A stretch of 64,000 bases of DNA from Hymenopus coronatus (taxonomy: Eukaryota; Arthropoda; Insecta; Mantodea; Hymenopodidae): the NCBI GenBank assembly GCA_030762935.1, contig CM060881.1:104136501-104200500 (forward strand), read 5' to 3'. Below are positions 60,747 through 64,000 of this stretch, one piece after another. Made by a program: the position numbers and the translations under genes. Within the stretch, counting starts at the first letter, position 1. Each line of letters opens with the position of its first letter. Under the pieces are notes generated by a model. It worked only from the letters and a program-made list of their open reading frames with translations, ran no database searches and was not told the DNA's origin.

Positions 60747-61048
60747 AATAATTTCGGAGACTATCTCCGTGCTCGAGTGCTCAGCGAGCTGACTTCTCAC
60801 CCGGAGATCCCAGGTGGGGCGGGGAATTTTTCTTTTACCAGAAACCTATCCCCCACAGAGTCTGGAATTATGTATGTGAGAGTCAGTGTGTGTATGTTTG
60901 AGGAAAATAAAATGATTTAAACCCAACGTAAAGTACCCACAGACAACGAGTTAGTTCTATTGGAAGGCCCCCAATATGATCTTAGATGTTAAATGGGTCT
61001 ATATAAATTGAATAATAATATTATTAATAGTAATAATAATAATTCCGG
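60747..61048 (+). mobile_element. tRNA-derived SINE with target duplication
   Basis: The SINE (60758-61037, 280 bp) lies between AATAATTTCGG (60747-60757) and AATAATTCCGG (61038-61048). Head CTCCGTGCTCGAGTGCTCAG, body TTGAGGAAAATAAAATGATT and ATCTTAGATGTTAAATGGGT, tail (AAT)n. Same family as 21051-21326. The B-box region is partly lost. Confidence 0.88.
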
Positions 61049-61582
61049 CAAACGTAGCTGAAAACTTCATCACTGGAGGCCAATTCTAAGAGCTCTACCT
61101 TCATTCTTTGCGTAACCTCAGCAAACCTCAGAGAGATATCTCAGGCGACGAAAAACAAAAGTACATGAAAGTGCCAAGCACGTCACCGGGGAATACAGAA
61201 ACCCCAAAGCCCACGAACACGCAAAACAAGTGTGTACATTTGTTACACATTTTGTATTACAAAGGTGAATTGTAGCCCATCTCATATGAAAATGTTCCTC
61301 CATAAATTGGTGTAACTTGGTTACCTATGTGCTCAAATCACGTGACTACTATTTCAGTAAGCATATGACTGTTTGTTCTCCATCATTGCTGCCAATATCT
61401 TTTTCTGTAACTGGTATTTTCTGGCATTTACATTTTCTCAAAAATTATAAAATTCAGGATGACAAAAGCAATCCATGGGTAGTGCTCTTGACCTGTTTTG
61501 GTTTGTATTTGTTATTGCTAATAATTAATTTAAAGTTTTTATGATTGCGAAAAACACCATATCTTCCATATTAAAAACGTTC
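61049..61582. other. Intronic sequence, nothing recognised
   Basis: Short frames on both strands lack motifs. Confidence 0.3.
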
Positions 61583-62531
61583 ATTAAATAAAAATTAAAT
61601 GCGTTCCATTCACATGACTTTCTTTACATCTCTGTAACAAATTATTGTTAATAAGCTTATTCTTGTACCTACTTCATGCTAATCGAGAGAAACATTACAG
61701 AAACGGTCTTATTACTTAGTTCCTTGTAAGTAGAAGTGAAATAAGGGAATACACTAGGTTAAATCGAAATATTTTAAAATATGGTTGAAATGGGATTGAA
61801 ATCCGTTTCTTTGCGTGACCAGGAGCTGACAAGTTCCCATATGAGAATAATTTAAGCATTTTAAAATTATAACCAATAACAATACATATCTGAAAACAGT
61901 CAACTCCATGAAAAAAATGTATGTGACATATTTTGTGAAGTAAGTTTTTGTTTTCTGTTACGGTTTACCAATTATGCAAAATTTATAAACATTCATCCAG
62001 CATAAAGGGGTCTTATGAGACCATTCTCAGAAAATTTAAGATGTACATTTTATTGGACATACAAATATTTTAAATATAAGAGATTTTAATTAAAATTGTT
62101 ACAGACATTTTTGAGAAAATCAAAAGTTTAGAAATGTTTTCCATGTAAAGGGTAGTTGGGGTGTGGGGGGATTTTCTTGAAAATCATCGTGTCGCAACCT
62201 TGGAAGACACTAAACTTAAATACCCAGTTTGATATTTTATTGAATTTTTGTTTCTAAGTAATTGTGTTCACAGATACACTTATATGCGACACACTAAACT
62301 TAAAGACTAAACTTAAATACCCAGTTTGGTATTTTATTTAATTTTTTTTTCTAAGTAACTGGGTTCACAGACACACTTATATACGACACACGTTTTCCGA
62401 AAACGCCTTCTTTTGGATACAGGGAACCCTAAAATATGTATTTCCGGTGAAATCTCTGAATCTAATTTTTGGGTGAATGCAATACCTTCTCTATACACTA
62501 TGTCCATAGTACGTGTAGAGAAAGTAAAAAT
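61583..62531 (+). mobile_element. Family H copy H26, complete, with small internal duplication
   Basis: AAATGCGTTCCATTCACATG to hairpin CTATACACTATGTCCATAGT with ACGTGTAGAGAAAGTAAAAA. About 80 bp around ACTTAAATACCCAGTTTG (62212 and 62300) are duplicated in tandem, including the following TTCACAGA(T/C)ACACTTATAT. Confidence 0.9.
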
Positions 62532-62879
62532 AGATCTGAGAAATTATAAGGCATGCATCTGAATTCTCATTTCGAATTCAGGAATGGTTTCTGTACCAAA
62601 TTTAACATTGACAGCATAGGGTTTTTTAATCTAATATATATATGTTGTATTACATGAAGTTAAGCATGTAGCCGTCGATGCTGCTTCGTATGTGTCTATG
62701 AATATAAAACACTGATGGTTCTACAGTAATGTTAGAGGTATACTATTTTTTCTTCAGATTAATTATAATTTGACGTATTTTATAGGTGACTTCAATTTAA
62801 TTTTAAATAAAGTAGTCATTATTTTGATACAGACAAGTGCGTGTAGAATCGACTACTCCTGAACATTAAAAATCAAATT
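62532..62879. other. AT-rich intronic sequence, nothing recognised
   Basis: No feature seen. Confidence 0.35.
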
Positions 62880-63120
62880 CCATGGCCCTAGAGACCGAAA
62901 TCGGGCCAAACTATACTGCCGGAACTCTGCATCCCTCGCCTCTGCCCATTAAACGTGTTATGAGTGGAGAATGGGACGTGGTTAATGCCCCGAGTCTTCT
63001 GGAGCCGCTACTTTTCCCTCAAGTAGCTCCTCAATTGTCTCCTCAGGGCCAGAACCAGATCTCCCAGCGGGAGAAATTCCCCAACCTGGTACTGGAATAG
63101 AGCACGGGTATCTCGAGCCA
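62880..63120 (-). mobile_element. SINE copy related to 14230-14560
   Basis: Minus-strand body blocks (GGGGAATTTCTCCCGCTGGG, AGATCTGGTTCTGGCC, AGTAGCGGCTCCAGAAGACT) match the other copy in order. The tRNA-like head is weak. Confidence 0.65.
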
Positions 63121-64000
63121 TGCACTTAATATAGAGTCTATCATTGTAATACTTCAATGACAATAAGATGAGGACCTAAAATGTCAGAGGAAGTCCAATT
63201 ATGACAGAGCATTTTCAGTGGATAGCTAGTAGAGTAATTGAATGTCGTTAAAACAATGCCAACATCTCTCGACGGAATGCATATTATTCACGCACTGTTA
63301 TACAAGGTGGTTCACCTGTCCCTTATTCTCTGGTTTTATGCAACCCGCAGATTACAGTCTAAACTGAAAATATTGTTCCCGAATCCCATCTTCTGCTTAC
63401 TAACATTATAGATTTCGGCGTTGTAAGTTATAGTTAAACGGTAGCGCATTTGGTTAACGCGCGCTGTTAGTTTGAGTTCCAAGATGCTCGATTCAGATTC
63501 GTATCTTACCAAAGCATTGGCAATTTTTCCCCCGCTTTCTTTCTTCCTGATTTGGCACAAAGCTAGAACATTTGTTAACTTGCTTATTTGTTCCTTTTAT
63601 TATTCTCTATGCTTATGTTTTATTCTAAATTTATCAATCCAGTGTTACTTAAAGTCTTAGTTTCTTTTTCAAAACAATTAGAATGAAAATTAAGGATCGA
63701 AAACAGAACACGTAAAATGAACTGCCGTTTGCTCTTAATTCGTACATATTTTGGTTTACACTTAAATTTATTATTGTGACAAACACTAAATTAACTTTGC
63801 ACCTTGATGGATAATACATAAAGAAGAAAAAAAGTGGGGGCTGTGGGATCCGAAACGCTGACACGCTTTAGGTGATGAGGGAACATGAAATTAACCAGTT
63901 AAGGTACAATCATTGCTCCCGCTTTTTCCGTTAAAACTTGTAGGTATAGTGTCATACGTGTGTCCCTCTCCGCTTCTGATCTCTATATAACTATTGTATG
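63121..64000. other. Intronic sequence with a possible tRNA-like SINE head at about 63430-63500
   Basis: GGTAGCGCATTTGGTTAACG resembles a tRNA A-box region and GTTTGAGTTCC a weak B-box, but the body has no partner in the window. The rest is AT-rich and unassigned. Confidence 0.3.

Overview
The window is AT-rich animal nuclear DNA, almost certainly from an insect. The only recognisable host protein-coding sequence is one internal exon at 22226-22455 (+). It encodes the start of the ligand-binding core of an insect NMDA-type glutamate receptor subunit 2 (Nmdar2). Consensus splice sites flank it, and I could read no other receptor exon within about 22 kb upstream or 41 kb downstream. If the locus is colinear, the window is one exon set in two very large introns. 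The repeat content (very long introns, several tRNA-derived SINE families, mariner and non-LTR remnants) would suit a large-genome hemimetabolous insect such as a cockroach or termite. That placement is inference.

Most of the rest is transposon-derived. One family, called 'family H' here, dominates. Full copies are about 0.8-0.95 kb without insertions. I counted more than 20 full or partial copies in both orientations, covering roughly a quarter of the window by hand tally and about half of 38.6-62.5 kb. Its layout is a 5' terminus reading ATCTGATGTGTTCCATTCAC, a short sub-terminal motif ACTTTCTCTACA repeated inverted at the other end, a conserved AT-rich core, a CA/TG microsatellite, and a terminal hairpin centred on CTATGTACATAG. 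That matches the Helentron-associated (HINE/DINE-1-like) non-autonomous design. It has no coding capacity, and many of the longer open frames in the window are accidental reads through it.

Layout. 0-8 kb: a two-copy repeat (2.55 kb), a 1 kb TIR element (3.66 kb), SINE fragments and a 0.7 kb TIR element. 8-10.2 kb: a family H copy split by a dead non-LTR reverse transcriptase. 11.9-17.6 kb: more family H, a TIR element with iterated TTTTGGTCCAA, and a SINE. 19.9-22.5 kb: a head-to-head family H pair ending 86 bp before the Nmdar2 exon. 24-26.4 kb: a LINE 3' end and second copies of both early repeats, one carrying a retroposon insertion. 27.1-28.3 kb: an unexplained GC-rich island. 29.5-31.6 kb: a dead mariner transposase, an unidentified minus-strand coding remnant and a SINE. 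33.3-38.3 kb: a SINE, two TIR elements and a second dead mariner/DUF4817-type transposase. 38.6-62.5 kb: the dense family H region with nested insertions (SINEs, a solo LTR, a hAT-like element) and a pair of TIR elements carrying tRNA-like promoters. Nested insertions with target duplications let several events be ordered in time.

Apart from Nmdar2 there is no set of genes acting together. No rRNA, functional tRNA, CRISPR array or bacterial-type operon was seen.
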